52,756 nt of DNA from Phycisphaerae bacterium (GTDB lineage: Bacteria; Planctomycetota; Phycisphaerae; JAAYCJ01). The stretch covers positions 1 to 52,756 of the forward strand of contig JAAYCJ010000198.1 of the NCBI GenBank assembly GCA_012729815.1, given 5' to 3'. This document shows positions 43,994 through 52,756 of this stretch, piece after piece (positions within the stretch are counted from its first letter, which is position 1; each line of letters begins with the position of its first letter). The translations under genes and the position numbers were made by a program. The notes under the pieces were generated by a model. The model was not told the DNA's origin. It worked only from the letters and a program-made list of their open reading frames with translations, and did not search any database.

Positions 43994-44644
43994 TTAGAAG
44001 TCATCCAGCGTCGCTAATCCCGCCTTTTCCAGATGCCCGGTATCGCCCCAGAGCTCCAGCGTCCAGCGGCCGTCGCGAACGCCGAACCGGTTGACCGCGC
44101 CATTGTAGAGTGAGAATCGCCGCGGCCCGCCGGCCGGCAGGCCCAGCGCATGGCGAAACAGACTCTGGATGGTCCCGCCGTGGGCGATGACGGCGACGGT
44201 CCGGCCGCGATGTCGGGCGGCGATTTCAGCCGCGCAGGCCGCCGTCCGCTCGTCGCGCTGACGGCTGCTCTCGCCGTCGGGCAGCACGTAGTCCGGATCG
44301 CCCGAACGGAACCGCTCGTACTCCTCCGGGAATCGCTGGCGGAACTCCGCCATGGTGAGGGTCTGCATGATCCCAAGATGCCGCTCGCGCAGGCGAGCGT
44401 CGAGAATCGGCTCGAGCGTCAGGACCTCGCCGACGATCCTCGCGGTCTGCACCGCCCGGCCCAGGTCGCTGGCGTGGATGGCCTCGATGCCTCTGTTCCG
44501 CAGCGCCTCGGCCACCGCCCGCGCCTGGCGAACGCCCAGCGGCGTCAGCGGGCTGTCCAGATGGCCCTGCTGCTTGCCCGCCAGGTTCCATTCGGTCTCG
44601 CCGTGGCGGACGGCAAAGACGGTGGTCTTCTCGGTGGCATTCAT
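43994..44644 (-). CDS. Histidine phosphatase family protein
   Basis: This 216-residue protein belongs to the phosphoglycerate-mutase-like superfamily. The RHGE motif with the phosphorylated His14 (VRHGETEWN), the downstream DLGRAVQTARI and the second catalytic His in VIAHGGTIQSLF are present. Close relatives include alpha-ribazole phosphatase and cofactor-dependent mutases; the substrate is not clear. Two adjacent ATGs (44647 and 44644) are possible, and the second has better spacing to GGAG. The SGNH hydrolase gene lies 22 bases upstream on the same strand. Confidence 0.9.
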   Translation of the reverse strand: MNATEKTTVFAVRHGETEWNLAGKQQGHLDSPLTPLGVRQARAVAEALRNRGIEAIHASDLGRAVQTARIVGEVLTLEPILDARLRERHLGIMQTLTMAEFRQRFPEEYERFRSGDPDYVLPDGESSRQRDERTAACAAEIAARHRGRTVAVIAHGGTIQSLFRHALGLPAGGPRRFSLYNGAVNRFGVRDGRWTLELWGDTGHLEKAGLATLDDF

Positions 44645-44666
44645 CATGTTGCTCCGCGGAGATCGT

Positions 44667-45701
44667 TCAACCGGCGATCAGCGACCGCAGCAGCGGCGCC
44701 AGCGCGTCGGCGTAGCGGACGTAGCCCAGGTCGCTGGGATGCGAACTGTCGATCGTGCCCTCATTGTCGCTTCCCAACAGCGGATCGCCCCCCACGTAGT
44801 GCAGATTCGCAACGCCCGAGGCAGCCAGCTTCTCGTACGCGTCGCGCAACGCCGCCCGGCTCGTGCGGTGGCGCTCGCGCCCGATCTGGGCCAGCCACGC
44901 GTTCCCGCACGTCCGGTCCTCGACCAGCACGATCGGCGTGTCCGGCCGCGATGCCCGCAACGTCCGCACGAACGGCTCAGCCCGCTCGCGAACGGTCGGC
45001 TCGGTCATGTTGGGCAGGCAGTCCACCAGGTACACCGCCGCCTCCAACTCGACCATCAACTCGGCGATCGGCGCATCCATCGTGCCCGCGCCGGCAAATC
45101 CGAGGTTGATCACCGGCCGCTCCAGCCGACGTCCCAGGATCGCCGCGTGACACATGCCCGGCCGCGACGCCCCTTCGCCGTGCACGATCGACGTGCCGTA
45201 GTAGACGATCGGAAGGCCCGCAAACGGCACAGCCGGTTCTAGCGCCGCCCCTTCCGGCACGCCGACCCAAAGCTTCTCGATGCCGTTTCGCAGCGGCAGG
45301 TACAGCAGGTAGTCCCGCATTTGCCCGTCCAGACCGCCGACCAGCACCGCCTCGTTGTCGCGGCCATTGGGACCGCCGTGGCCCGCCCATCGCCAACACC
45401 CGGCGGCGTCGCGGGCGTAAAGGTCCAACCCGCTGGCCCCGATCGGGCCCATCATCGGCCGGATGAGCTGCTCGAGCAGAAGCTCCCACCTCGCTGCGAT
45501 CTTCACCGCATTAGTCCGAAACCCCACGCACAACCCAGCCGACTGGCGGCTCAGGTCCCAGACCGCCTCACGCACCACGCCTTCCGCCCGGCCGGACAAC
45601 CGGTCAAAAAAACGCTTCGTGTCGCTCCAGCCTTTGCCGCCGACAAAGAGCTCGCGGGCGTCGATCCACTCCTGAGCGGGATTTGCGGTGCCGTTGTTCA
45701 T
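44667..45701 (-). CDS. SGNH/GDSL-family hydrolase
   Basis: This 344-residue protein lacks a signal peptide. The N-terminal ~165 residues form a beta-sandwich-like domain (ESVWDLSRQ-type strands, LDLYARDAAGCWRWAG). The C-terminal domain is an SGNH hydrolase with the nucleophile in IVYYGTSIVHGEG, Gly in NLGFAGAGTMD, Asn in DCLPNMTE and the Asp-His pair in SSHPSDLG. Esterases of this two-domain type remove acetyl groups from carbohydrates, which fits the neighbouring GH5/GH51 cluster. No ribosome site is evident before ATG 45701. Confidence 0.85.
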   Translation of the reverse strand: MNNGTANPAQEWIDARELFVGGKGWSDTKRFFDRLSGRAEGVVREAVWDLSRQSAGLCVGFRTNAVKIAARWELLLEQLIRPMMGPIGASGLDLYARDAAGCWRWAGHGGPNGRDNEAVLVGGLDGQMRDYLLYLPLRNGIEKLWVGVPEGAALEPAVPFAGLPIVYYGTSIVHGEGASRPGMCHAAILGRRLERPVINLGFAGAGTMDAPIAELMVELEAAVYLVDCLPNMTEPTVRERAEPFVRTLRASRPDTPIVLVEDRTCGNAWLAQIGRERHRTSRAALRDAYEKLAASGVANLHYVGGDPLLGSDNEGTIDSSHPSDLGYVRYADALAPLLRSLIAG

Positions 45702-45789
45702 CGTAGTGGCAGGTCAATATAGTGTCGCAAGCCGGGCGAATCAAGCCATCAAGCCTATCGACGTTCGCAGCCGAGACCCCGCCGCGGCC

Positions 45790-46998
45790 TCACTTGGCGC
45801 GATTGCGCCTCAAATACTCACGCATCACCTTGGCCCGCTCGGTCAACTCCTTCGGTTTCGGCACTTCGACCTTGGCCGGCGTGCCGTACGGGGCGTAGAA
45901 CAGGCCTTCGTTGGGGTCGGCCACTCCGGTGCGCACGTAGTTGCCGTCCTTGTCGTACAGATCGACTTCGTCCGGCGCCTCCAGATTCCACACGTCGGCC
46001 TCGCGCCACGAATGATAGTTCCAGTCCCAGCCCAGTTCTTCAAACATCTCAATGAGCTCGCGAAGATACGCAGCGCCGTTGGGCGCCCAACGGGCCACGC
46101 TGAATTCGCCCACGTAGATCTGAACGCCGTGCTTCTGCTGAAACTCAATGGCGTCCTTGATCTCCTCGCGAAGACGAGTCTTGTCCCACATTCCACCGCC
46201 GTGCTCGTTGAACGGCCCGGGGAAGGAGCGAGGTATATTGTTGCTCACTCCCTGGTGCGTATACTCGACGGGTTGATAGGGATGGACCGAATAGATCACG
46301 GGCATCACGGGATCGTTGACCGGCGTAAACCCCGCAAAACCCCACGTCAGCATTCCCGGCCCCGGTTCGATGACGACCGGGTGCTTCCTGTCGATTTGTC
46401 GGATCGCCTCGGTCGTCTTCTGCGCCCATTCGGGCCACGTGGGCGGATAGCTCGGGTGGCTGTGGACCCGCGTCCAATCGAGCGGCTCGTTGAGCAGGTC
46501 GAACCAGATCACCTGATCGCGGTCCTTGCAGAGTTCCGCGAGCTGCTGCCAGCATTCGATCAGCGTCTCCAGGTTGCTCTGGTCAAACCAGTATTCATGG
46601 GACGCCTGCGCCCCGTCATCGGAATACTTCTGGGGATGGTCGTTGGGGATCTGGTGCAGATCGAGCACGACGGCCAGGCCGAGCGCCTTGGCCCGATCCA
46701 GGCCTGCCGGCAGATCGGCGAGAATCTTCTCCCACGTCGCCTGATAGGACGGCATCTTCCACTGGTCCTTCCACCACACCGGGCACATCATGTACCGCAC
46801 CTGGTTCGCGTTCCAATCATTGACCGCGCTCTCGAGAACCGCCTGATCCATGGTGGCGACGGTAAAACCGCGGTAGACGGTCTTTCCGCGATCCCCAGCC
46901 GCCGGACGCGTTGTCTGACCGAAAACCGCAAAGGTCCCGCCGAAAAACGTGAACATAGCCATAGCGGCGAACAGGGAGGGAATTCGTCTGGTCTTCAT
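45790..46998 (-). CDS. Secreted GH5-type glycoside hydrolase (copy 1)
   Basis: This 402-residue secreted enzyme has a signal peptide cleaved near FAVFGQ. The catalytic (beta/alpha)8 barrel runs from YRGFTVATMDQ to the C-terminus. The acid/base is Glu171 in FDLLNEPLDW and the nucleophile Glu298 in VGEFSVARW, as in GH5 cellulases and mannanases; LDLHQIPND and the PGPGMLTWG segment also fit. The polysaccharide is unknown. AAGGAG lies nine bases before the ATG. The next gene upstream (47066-48925) is a clear paralogue, sharing the barrel almost segment by segment. Confidence 0.9.
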   Translation of the reverse strand: MKTRRIPSLFAAMAMFTFFGGTFAVFGQTTRPAAGDRGKTVYRGFTVATMDQAVLESAVNDWNANQVRYMMCPVWWKDQWKMPSYQATWEKILADLPAGLDRAKALGLAVVLDLHQIPNDHPQKYSDDGAQASHEYWFDQSNLETLIECWQQLAELCKDRDQVIWFDLLNEPLDWTRVHSHPSYPPTWPEWAQKTTEAIRQIDRKHPVVIEPGPGMLTWGFAGFTPVNDPVMPVIYSVHPYQPVEYTHQGVSNNIPRSFPGPFNEHGGGMWDKTRLREEIKDAIEFQQKHGVQIYVGEFSVARWAPNGAAYLRELIEMFEELGWDWNYHSWREADVWNLEAPDEVDLYDKDGNYVRTGVADPNEGLFYAPYGTPAKVEVPKPKELTERAKVMREYLRRNRAK

Positions 46999-47065
46999 GC
47001 CGTCATACTCCTTCAGGAAAGCAGCATCGGGTTAGGGTGCGGTTGCGTCTCCGGACAGCCAGCCG

Positions 47066-48925
47066 CTACTTCGTCGCGGGTGCGGATGTCGGCTGTTGTT
47101 GGTTCAACGCCAGGTACTTCTTGACCACCTGGCCGCGCTCGGTCGGCTCCTTCGGTCTCGGCACATCGACCTTGGCCGGCGTGCCGTAGCGGCCGTAAAA
47201 CAGCCCCTCGTTCGGATCGCCCAATCCGGTCCGCACGTAGTTGCCCTCGGCGTCGTACAGATCGACCTCGTCGGGCTCCTCCAGGCTCCAGATCCCCGCC
47301 TCGCGAAACGCGTGGTAGTTCCAGTCCCAGCCGTACTTCTCGAACAGGTCCAGGCAGTCGCCCAGATACCGGGCCGAGTGCGGCGCCCAGCGCGGCGAAC
47401 TGAACTCGCCCACGTTGATCCGCACGCCGTGCTTCTTCTGGAACGCGATGACCGGCGCGTACTCGACCTCCAGACGCTCGCGATCCCACCAGCCGCCGCC
47501 GTGGTCGTTGAACTCGCCCGGCCAGTCGTACACTTTGACGTCGTTGACGCCCTGATGTGTGTAGATCACCGGCTGATACACGTGCGCCGAGTAGATCACC
47601 GGGCAGTGCGAATCCTTGATCGGCGGAAAGTCCGTAAATCCCCAGCACAGCATGCCCGGACCCGGCTCGATCACCACCGGATGGCGCGTGTCGATCTTCC
47701 GAATCGCATCCGTCGTCTGCTGGACCCACTCGGGCCAGTGCGGCGGATAACTCGGCTGCTGGTGCACGACGGACCACTCCAGCGGCTCGTTCAAGAGGTC
47801 AAACCAGATCGACTGCTCTCGGTCCTTGCAGATCTCGGCCATCTGACGCCAGCACTCGAGCATCACCCGAAGGTTGCCTTCGTCATTCCACCACTGGACC
47901 GAATCCCAGTGGGGGTTCTTTTCCGGATCGGGATTCGGCGGGACAGGAGCCGGGTTGTCGTTGGGAATCGTGTGCAGGTCGAGGACCACCGCAACGCCCA
48001 ACTCCGCCGCCCGGTCAAGGTCCGCGGGCAGCCGTTCGAGCAAAGCCTGCCACGCCGCCCCTGTGCTCGGAAATCGATTGCGGTAAATCCAGCTCGGGCA
48101 CAGCATGTACCGCACCTGGTTGGCGTGCCAGTCATTGATCGCGTCCTCCAGCAGCTTCCGATCCATCGTGCAGACGGTAAAACCGCGGTAGCGGGTGCCC
48201 TCGTCGTTCCAGACCGGCTCGACCGCGGGCACAGCCGACTCGCACGCGCCCGCGTTGTCGACAAACAGCGTTCCCGGATCGTGCACGCCCTCGCCGCTCA
48301 TCGCCTCCCAGAACAGCGTCTTGACCGCCAGCCCGGGCTCGGTCCGCACGTCGAAAACCTCCTCGATGCCGAAACGCCCTTGCGCCCGGCCGGTCTTCGG
48401 ATCGTACCGCACCACCGCCATCCGCCAGTAACCGTCAAAACCGGTCGCCGAGTCGAACCCGCCCGACTTCGACCCCGCCTTCCACGTCAGCCGCTTGCCG
48501 CTGGAATTGACCTCGAACACGATGTCGCTGTTCTGATCGCCCGACCGCAGCGCGAACGTCCGCACGCCGCCCGCACCGCCCTCGCCGCCGACCCAACGCA
48601 GATCGCAGTGTACCTGCCACGCCCGGTCCGTCGGCGTCGCACCCTCATCGGTGTACCAGATGTTGGCCGAACGCGGATACCAGCCGACCGTGGCTTCCGC
48701 CCGCCGGAAAACATCCGGCCCCACCACGGCCGTCTTCTCCGACGGGCCCGACTCATGGTGACTCCACGTGCCCTTGCCCTCAAACTTCTGAAAAACATAA
48801 CTGTCGCACCCGGCGAAATGCGGGGCCTCGAAATCCCCACCCGGCACCCGGTGCAGCACGTCAGCACAGGCATAACCGGCGCAGAGGCCCAACAGACCAA
48901 ACAACAGACAGAACTGTCTCATCAT
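47066..48925 (-). CDS. Secreted GH5-type glycoside hydrolase with N-terminal beta domain (copy 2)
   Basis: This 619-residue secreted protein has a signal peptide ending near GYACA. Residues ~22-225 are a beta-rich domain with a GDFEAPHFAG start, probably carbohydrate-binding. The GH5 barrel that follows is paralogous to copy 1: YRGFTVCTMDRKLLEDAINDWHANQVRYM, acid/base Glu380 in FDLLNEPLEW, nucleophile Glu507 in NVGEFSSPRW. Shared terminal segments (DPNEGLFY, YGTPAKV) show recent duplication. Two adjacent ATGs (48925, 48922) follow AAGGA. It likely attacks the same polymer as copy 1, with the extra domain aiding binding. Confidence 0.9.
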   Translation of the reverse strand: MMRQFCLLFGLLGLCAGYACADVLHRVPGGDFEAPHFAGCDSYVFQKFEGKGTWSHHESGPSEKTAVVGPDVFRRAEATVGWYPRSANIWYTDEGATPTDRAWQVHCDLRWVGGEGGAGGVRTFALRSGDQNSDIVFEVNSSGKRLTWKAGSKSGGFDSATGFDGYWRMAVVRYDPKTGRAQGRFGIEEVFDVRTEPGLAVKTLFWEAMSGEGVHDPGTLFVDNAGACESAVPAVEPVWNDEGTRYRGFTVCTMDRKLLEDAINDWHANQVRYMLCPSWIYRNRFPSTGAAWQALLERLPADLDRAAELGVAVVLDLHTIPNDNPAPVPPNPDPEKNPHWDSVQWWNDEGNLRVMLECWRQMAEICKDREQSIWFDLLNEPLEWSVVHQQPSYPPHWPEWVQQTTDAIRKIDTRHPVVIEPGPGMLCWGFTDFPPIKDSHCPVIYSAHVYQPVIYTHQGVNDVKVYDWPGEFNDHGGGWWDRERLEVEYAPVIAFQKKHGVRINVGEFSSPRWAPHSARYLGDCLDLFEKYGWDWNYHAFREAGIWSLEEPDEVDLYDAEGNYVRTGLGDPNEGLFYGRYGTPAKVDVPRPKEPTERGQVVKKYLALNQQQPTSAPATK

Positions 48926-49008
48926 ATGTTCCTTGAAGTTGATGGATGCTCGTTGCAGGCGCGCATTCCAGGGCGCCATCGCAGAACCTCTGCGATCCGG
49001 GCGGACTG

Positions 49009-49659
49009 TTACCACAGCCAGCCGGAGTGATCGCCGGAAGTGTTGTACCAGTGCGTGTCCTTGTGCGGAACGTTGGACTCCCACGTCACATGCCAGTCCA
49101 TCCATAGATAATTCGCGCCGCGCGAGTGCCGTTCGTGTACACCCGGTGGATAGTTGTCCGGATCTGCGGCGGAGTATTTCGGCTGAATGTACACTTCCCA
49201 ATAGACCGCTGAACTGCCCTCAGCCACCGCGACCTTCATGTTGGGTTCGTTCACCTCGCGGTACGGGAAAAATCCCCCTGGAGGGGACCAGGCCCACTGG
49301 AAATACATGAAATTCGCCCGGTAGCTGACGTGCTCACTGTTCTGTGTCTGGTCGCTCAGACACGACAAAATGTCTTTTCCGGACTCGCGGACGTAGTGCG
49401 TGTACTTGTCAAGGTACCGATACCATGACATCGCTGTCGCTCCTACGTACCCCGGCGGAAGCTTCTCGTACCATTCATCGAGGTAGCAGATGAACCCGAC
49501 GCCCAACTGCCTGAGGTTCGACTGGCACGCCACCTGTCGCGCCTGTTCCCGCGCCTGCCCTAACGCCGGCAGCAGCATTGCCACCAGCACCGCGATGATC
49601 GCCACCACCACCAGCAGCTCGATCAGCGTGAATCCGCGTTGTCTATCGCCTCGTACCAT
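49009..49659 (-). CDS. Pseudopilin-like protein (prepilin N-terminus)
   Basis: This 216-residue protein starts with a short basic leader (MVRGDRQRG) and the prepilin segment [24 protein letters not shown], then [18 protein letters not shown]. The exported domain is compact and Trp/Tyr-rich. In place of H-X9-DG it ends with [15 protein letters not shown], a variant of the same motif (H-X9-D-W-H). ATG 49659 has AGGAG nine bases upstream. It lies between the GH5 genes and another pseudopilin on one strand. Confidence 0.87.
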   Translation of the reverse strand: MVRGDRQRGFTLIELLVVVAIIAVLVAMLLPALGQAREQARQVACQSNLRQLGVGFICYLDEWYEKLPPGYVGATAMSWYRYLDKYTHYVRESGKDILSCLSDQTQNSEHVSYRANFMYFQWAWSPPGGFFPYREVNEPNMKVAVAEGSSAVYWEVYIQPKYSAADPDNYPPGVHERHSRGANYLWMDWHVTWESNVPHKDTHWYNTSGDHSGWLW

Positions 49660-49724
49660 GTTCTGTGTCTCCTCGGTCCCTGTTCCGTATGACTTCACCG
49701 TTGCCCTCGCTTTCGTTTCTCCGG

Positions 49725-50423
49725 TCAATACCATAGCCACGTGTTCTGGACGAACCACCGGAAGGCGAAGACGTAATTCCATCGCGATTGCTCCGGGCTG
49801 GCCGGGTCATCGAGATTCGGCACCCAACCGGTGTTGCCGCCCGCAAACAGAAACACGTCGCCGTTGCTGTGATAGTGCCGGAAATGCAGATTGCCGTAGT
49901 TGTGGGCTTCGGCGATGTGGGCGGGATAGCAGCCGAGATAGCTGGCGGCGTCGACCACCAGCGGCGTCCGTGTGGGCTCGGCCAGTTCGTCGATCCGGTA
50001 AGAGGTCGTTCGCCACGGCGCGGTGTAAAAACCGCTGAGGAACCGGTTGATGCCGTAGTACGACTGGTGATACGTCCCATTGGCCGACGGCTTCCGCGTA
50101 TCCGACGGGCAAAGCCAGACGCTCGGCGCCCGGAGCTGATAGTACGCGGCGGGGTTGTCCGAGGCCACCAGGTACTTTTCGTACAGCTTGTACTGCCACG
50201 ACGTCGTGTCGTGCTGGTTGCCCGTCAGAGGCAGAAAGCCCGCATTGTCGTCGGCGTACATGCCGAACGCGATGCCCATCTGCTTCAGGTTGCTCGTGCA
50301 CATCACCGTCTTGGCCTGATCGCGAGCGCTCTGAAGCGCCGGCAGCAGAATCGACACCAGCACCGCGATGATCGCCACCACTACCAGCAACTCGATCAGC
50401 GTAAATGCTCTGGATCTTCTCAT
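49725..50423 (-). CDS. Pseudopilin-like protein (prepilin N-terminus)
   Basis: This 232-residue protein has the leader MRRSRA and the segment [24 protein letters not shown], followed by [20 protein letters not shown]. The exported domain contains [12 protein letters not shown], typical of the planctomycetal pseudopilin family, and a C-terminal [15 protein letters not shown] where the H-X9-DG motif would be (here modified). ATG 50423 is two bases beyond the stop of the GH51-like gene, whose last codons supply its GGAG ribosome site. The two are therefore translationally linked. Confidence 0.87.
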   Translation of the reverse strand: MRRSRAFTLIELLVVVAIIAVLVSILLPALQSARDQAKTVMCTSNLKQMGIAFGMYADDNAGFLPLTGNQHDTTSWQYKLYEKYLVASDNPAAYYQLRAPSVWLCPSDTRKPSANGTYHQSYYGINRFLSGFYTAPWRTTSYRIDELAEPTRTPLVVDAASYLGCYPAHIAEAHNYGNLHFRHYHSNGDVFLFAGGNTGWVPNLDDPASPEQSRWNYVFAFRWFVQNTWLWY

Positions 50424-50425
50424 GG

Positions 50426-52081
50426 TCACTCCACCTCCGGTTCGCCGGCCGGTGTGGCGGGCGAAGCAAGCTCCAGCTCCACTCGCACCAGGCGGCAGGG
50501 TTTGGCCTGATAGGCGTTGAGGGTTTCCACGTCGAGCGCCCGCTGCGCCTTGCGGAAAGGATACGGCTTCCCGTCGGTAACCGTCGGCCAGATGTTGGCG
50601 GCCCAGGAATCGGCCTCGATCGCGTGCTCGACCGCCTTGACCACCCGCCGGCCGTCGATGGCGGTCGGCACAGCGACGGTGAAGGTGCGGTCCGGCGACC
50701 GGTTGACCAGCACGAGGTTGACCGCCCGGTCGGTCGCGGTGGCGTACGCCGTAACGTAGGGCACCACCACGTCGCGCCCCTGGTAGGTGGCCCGGTGGGT
50801 GTAGGTCGGCACGTGGGCCAGGCGGACGGGAACGACGCGGTGACCCTTGGCGGCGCTCCAGAACTCGACGGCCGCCCCGCCCGGCTTGGGCACCACGGGC
50901 ACGACGCTCTTCTGGGCCTCCGCGTTCCAGGCGACGCCGATCCCGAACGTCAGCGTGTGCACCACCGCGATATCGACGTACCCGGTGGCCAGCATCTTGC
51001 CCAGGTAGTCCGCGCAGCCGAGCAAGGAGACAAAGGCGTGGGTCGGCGAGTTCTCGTATCCAAGCTGGTCGAAATGGGCCTTCGAAATCGACTTGTTCTC
51101 CAGGAAGATACCCTTCATGTCTGGAACGTAGTGCCAGTTGATCATCCACTCGGTGCATGCCAGCCGGACCGGCGAGTTCGCCTCCCTGATCCATGCGATC
51201 TGCTGGCGGAGCAGTTGCTCGCCGCACTCGATGTTGGCGAAGAGCGACACGCCGTTCTCCACCGCGTCCACCCCGTCCCCGTCCAGGTAAATATGAGGGG
51301 CCAGGTAATCGAACGAACCGTGGGCGTCCTTGAGCAGGGCCCGGGTCCACTTCTCCGCGTTCGTCCGGTTGACGGACCGGGGTTCCCACTCCGGATCGTC
51401 CGGAAAATTGAGCCAGACCGGGTTGAACTCCGAGTCCACAGCCAGACCGCAGGCGATGATCTTGATCCCCGGGTCGACCTTCCGCATGGCCGAGGCGTAC
51501 TCCCGCACGTACACCGGGTACTCAGATTCCTTCAGCCAGATCCAGACCTCGTTGCCGATCTCCCAGTACTTCACGCCCGACTTGTTCTTGACGTTCGCGT
51601 GCTCCACCCACCGGGCGGCGTAGTCCGCGCCCATGCGGATGCTCTCGACCCGTGTCGGGTTGATCCGATTGCGCTCGTCGTGCACCCCGGCGAGGTTGCT
51701 GTTGACCGTGATGATCGGCTCGTAGCCCAGCGCCTTGCAGAAGGCGACAAAATCGTCCGGACGGGTCTTCGTGCGATTCTTCTCGAAATCGGACGGCCAG
51801 TACCCGTTCTCGATGTCGTCCCACGCCAGCCAGTCCGACGGCGTCCCGCAGGGGTAGCGGAACGCGGTCAGCCCCAGCCGACGGTAATCCTCCATGTGGT
51901 CGTTACGCAGGTATGGTATCGTGAAAACCTCTTCCTGGACCCCCAAAATACCCGCGGGAAACGCGAAACCATGGGCCGTATCGAACGATACCGCGATCGG
52001 CGCGCCGGCCTCTTCCGCCGATGCGGCGCCGCGGACCAAACCCATCAAAACCACAAACGCAACCCACAAACGTTTCTTCAT
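50426..52081 (-). CDS. Secreted GH51-like alpha-L-arabinofuranosidase
   Basis: This 551-residue secreted enzyme has a signal peptide cleaved near ASA. The clan A barrel spans residues ~30-400, with the acid/base Glu178 in YWEIGNEVW and nucleophile Glu311 in [12 protein letters not shown]-terminal beta-sandwich carries [16 protein letters not shown] and [18 protein letters not shown], as in GH51 alpha-L-arabinofuranosidases; GH39/GH79 are alternatives. It would trim arabinose side chains from hemicellulose or pectin. GGAG precedes the ATG. Pseudopilin genes flank it on both sides. Confidence 0.85.
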   Translation of the reverse strand: MKKRLWVAFVVLMGLVRGAASAEEAGAPIAVSFDTAHGFAFPAGILGVQEEVFTIPYLRNDHMEDYRRLGLTAFRYPCGTPSDWLAWDDIENGYWPSDFEKNRTKTRPDDFVAFCKALGYEPIITVNSNLAGVHDERNRINPTRVESIRMGADYAARWVEHANVKNKSGVKYWEIGNEVWIWLKESEYPVYVREYASAMRKVDPGIKIIACGLAVDSEFNPVWLNFPDDPEWEPRSVNRTNAEKWTRALLKDAHGSFDYLAPHIYLDGDGVDAVENGVSLFANIECGEQLLRQQIAWIREANSPVRLACTEWMINWHYVPDMKGIFLENKSISKAHFDQLGYENSPTHAFVSLLGCADYLGKMLATGYVDIAVVHTLTFGIGVAWNAEAQKSVVPVVPKPGGAAVEFWSAAKGHRVVPVRLAHVPTYTHRATYQGRDVVVPYVTAYATATDRAVNLVLVNRSPDRTFTVAVPTAIDGRRVVKAVEHAIEADSWAANIWPTVTDGKPYPFRKAQRALDVETLNAYQAKPCRLVRVELELASPATPAGEPEVE

Positions 52082-52099
52082 AAACCTGCTCCAACGTAT

Positions 52100-52756
52100 T
52101 TACAGACCGAAATGCCCGTGCATCTCCGCGTTCTCCGCGACTTCGGAATCCGTCAGGAACCGGACGTGGCCGTCCCAGAAACCGACATTCAAACCGCCCG
52201 CCCCGTGCCGCCCGAACGCGGGCATATCCCAACTGGATGCGGTCCACCCGAAAGCGGCGCAAATCGGGCAATAGTGCGTGGCGTAGCCGAAGGCGTCGCA
52301 CAGCATGCGGATTTCCGATGGGCGGCTGAACCGACTCGAACGAAGCCAGATGTCGGTCCGGTATTCCTGACCATCGCTGGGAATCATGTGCCGCAGGAGA
52401 TCCGCGTACGCGTAGTGAATGCCCTCGCCGGCCGCCGCGCCGATCGCCGCGCCGGGTTCCTCAGTCGACGGACAGCAGAACACCCTCATCCGCGCCGTCT
52501 GAAGAATCCCCTGCCACGAACCCGGCTGCATGGTCAACAACTCGCCGCCGCCCACGTACTTGCCGATGAACTGTGTCCAGACCGTCCAGTCGGACGACAT
52601 CCCCGGAATACCCCAGTACACCGGCGGGTAGATGCCCCAATCCGTCTCGTACGCCATCACGCCCTGCGCCTGCGACCTGATGTTCGTCATGCAGATCGTC
52701 GTCTTCGCGCTCTCCCGCGCGCTCTGCAGCGCCGGCAGCAAAATCGCCACCAGCAC
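52100..52756 (-). CDS. Pseudopilin-like protein, N-terminus beyond the window
   Basis: The frame runs off the window edge; 218 residues are visible. The first residues ([28 protein letters not shown]) are the end of a prepilin-type hydrophobic segment. The C-terminal RHGAGGLNVGFWDGHVRFL contains a full H-X9-DG motif. Cysteine pairs (VFCCPSTEEP, HYCPICAAFG) may be structural. Its stop codon is 18 bases before the GH51-like start, so it heads the same operon. Confidence 0.85.
   Translation of the reverse strand: MLVAILLPALQSARESAKTTICMTNIRSQAQGVMAYETDWGIYPPVYWGIPGMSSDWTVWTQFIGKYVGGGELLTMQPGSWQGILQTARMRVFCCPSTEEPGAAIGAAAGEGIHYAYADLLRHMIPSDGQEYRTDIWLRSSRFSRPSEIRMLCDAFGYATHYCPICAAFGWTASSWDMPAFGRHGAGGLNVGFWDGHVRFLTDSEVAENAEMHGHFGL

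Noticed and set aside
47096-49030. 644-residue open frame on the plus strand
   Set aside because: It is antisense to the second GH5 gene, is rich in Arg/Val/His/Pro and has no recognisable domain.

Overview
The window is about 52.8 kb of high-GC bacterial chromosome. I place it in Planctomycetota, most likely a Phycisphaerae-type lineage. This rests on gene content: several secreted pseudopilin-like proteins that carry an N-terminal [17 protein letters not shown] methylation segment (two of them with a C-terminal H-X9-DG motif), an ECF sigma factor with a long C-terminal extension, many secreted polysaccharide-degrading enzymes, and a flagellum. Taxonomy is inference; no rRNA gene is present. 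I see no CRISPR array, insertion sequence or prophage.

Left part (1-18.6 kb). fliD and fliS close a flagellar locus behind a sigma28-like promoter. They are followed by two secreted proteins of poorly known function (a CsgG/FlgT-like protein and a DUF6599-like lipoprotein), a D-2-hydroxyacid dehydrogenase, RNase R, a YlbF-family protein, a calcineurin-type phosphoesterase that overlaps acpS, rsmE, an acidic membrane-anchored protein, a CAP-domain lipoprotein and a TPR protein. A minus-strand run then encodes a methyltransferase, a three-cysteine LarE, a nitroreductase and a HAD phosphatase.

First carbohydrate cassette (18.7-23.6 kb). A GntR/LacI-hybrid regulator has a near-consensus promoter with an operator-like inverted repeat. 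It is followed on the same strand by a pseudopilin and a secreted clan GH-A glycosidase, and faces a beta-propeller glycosidase-like gene.

Middle (23.6-37.3 kb). DUF1015, ahcY, trpF and an SH3-domain protein lie on the minus strand. A tRNA-Ala(CGC) with its own promoter follows, then a LOG-family protein and a small TPR protein, the sigma factor fused in frame to an unknown domain, and the fatty-acid operon fabD-fabG-acpP-fabF. Next come a DUF486 membrane protein behind a structured leader, a KDPG aldolase, and a thioesterase/NifX-like pair.

Right part (37.7-52.8 kb). An AraC regulator diverges from a ThuA-like plus Gfo/Idh/MocA pair. metK (promoter and terminator visible), a DUF692/MNIO-like TIM barrel, a YycJ-like metallohydrolase, a histidine phosphatase and an SGNH hydrolase follow. 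The window ends in a minus-strand polysaccharide cluster: two tandem GH5 enzymes, two complete pseudopilins, a GH51-like arabinofuranosidase, and a third pseudopilin cut by the window edge.

The recurring theme is secreted glycosidases sitting next to individual pseudopilin-like genes in two separate places. The best candidates for something undescribed are that pairing, the in-frame sigma fusion with an internal ribosome binding site, the MNIO-like protein, and the structured leader ahead of the DUF486 gene.
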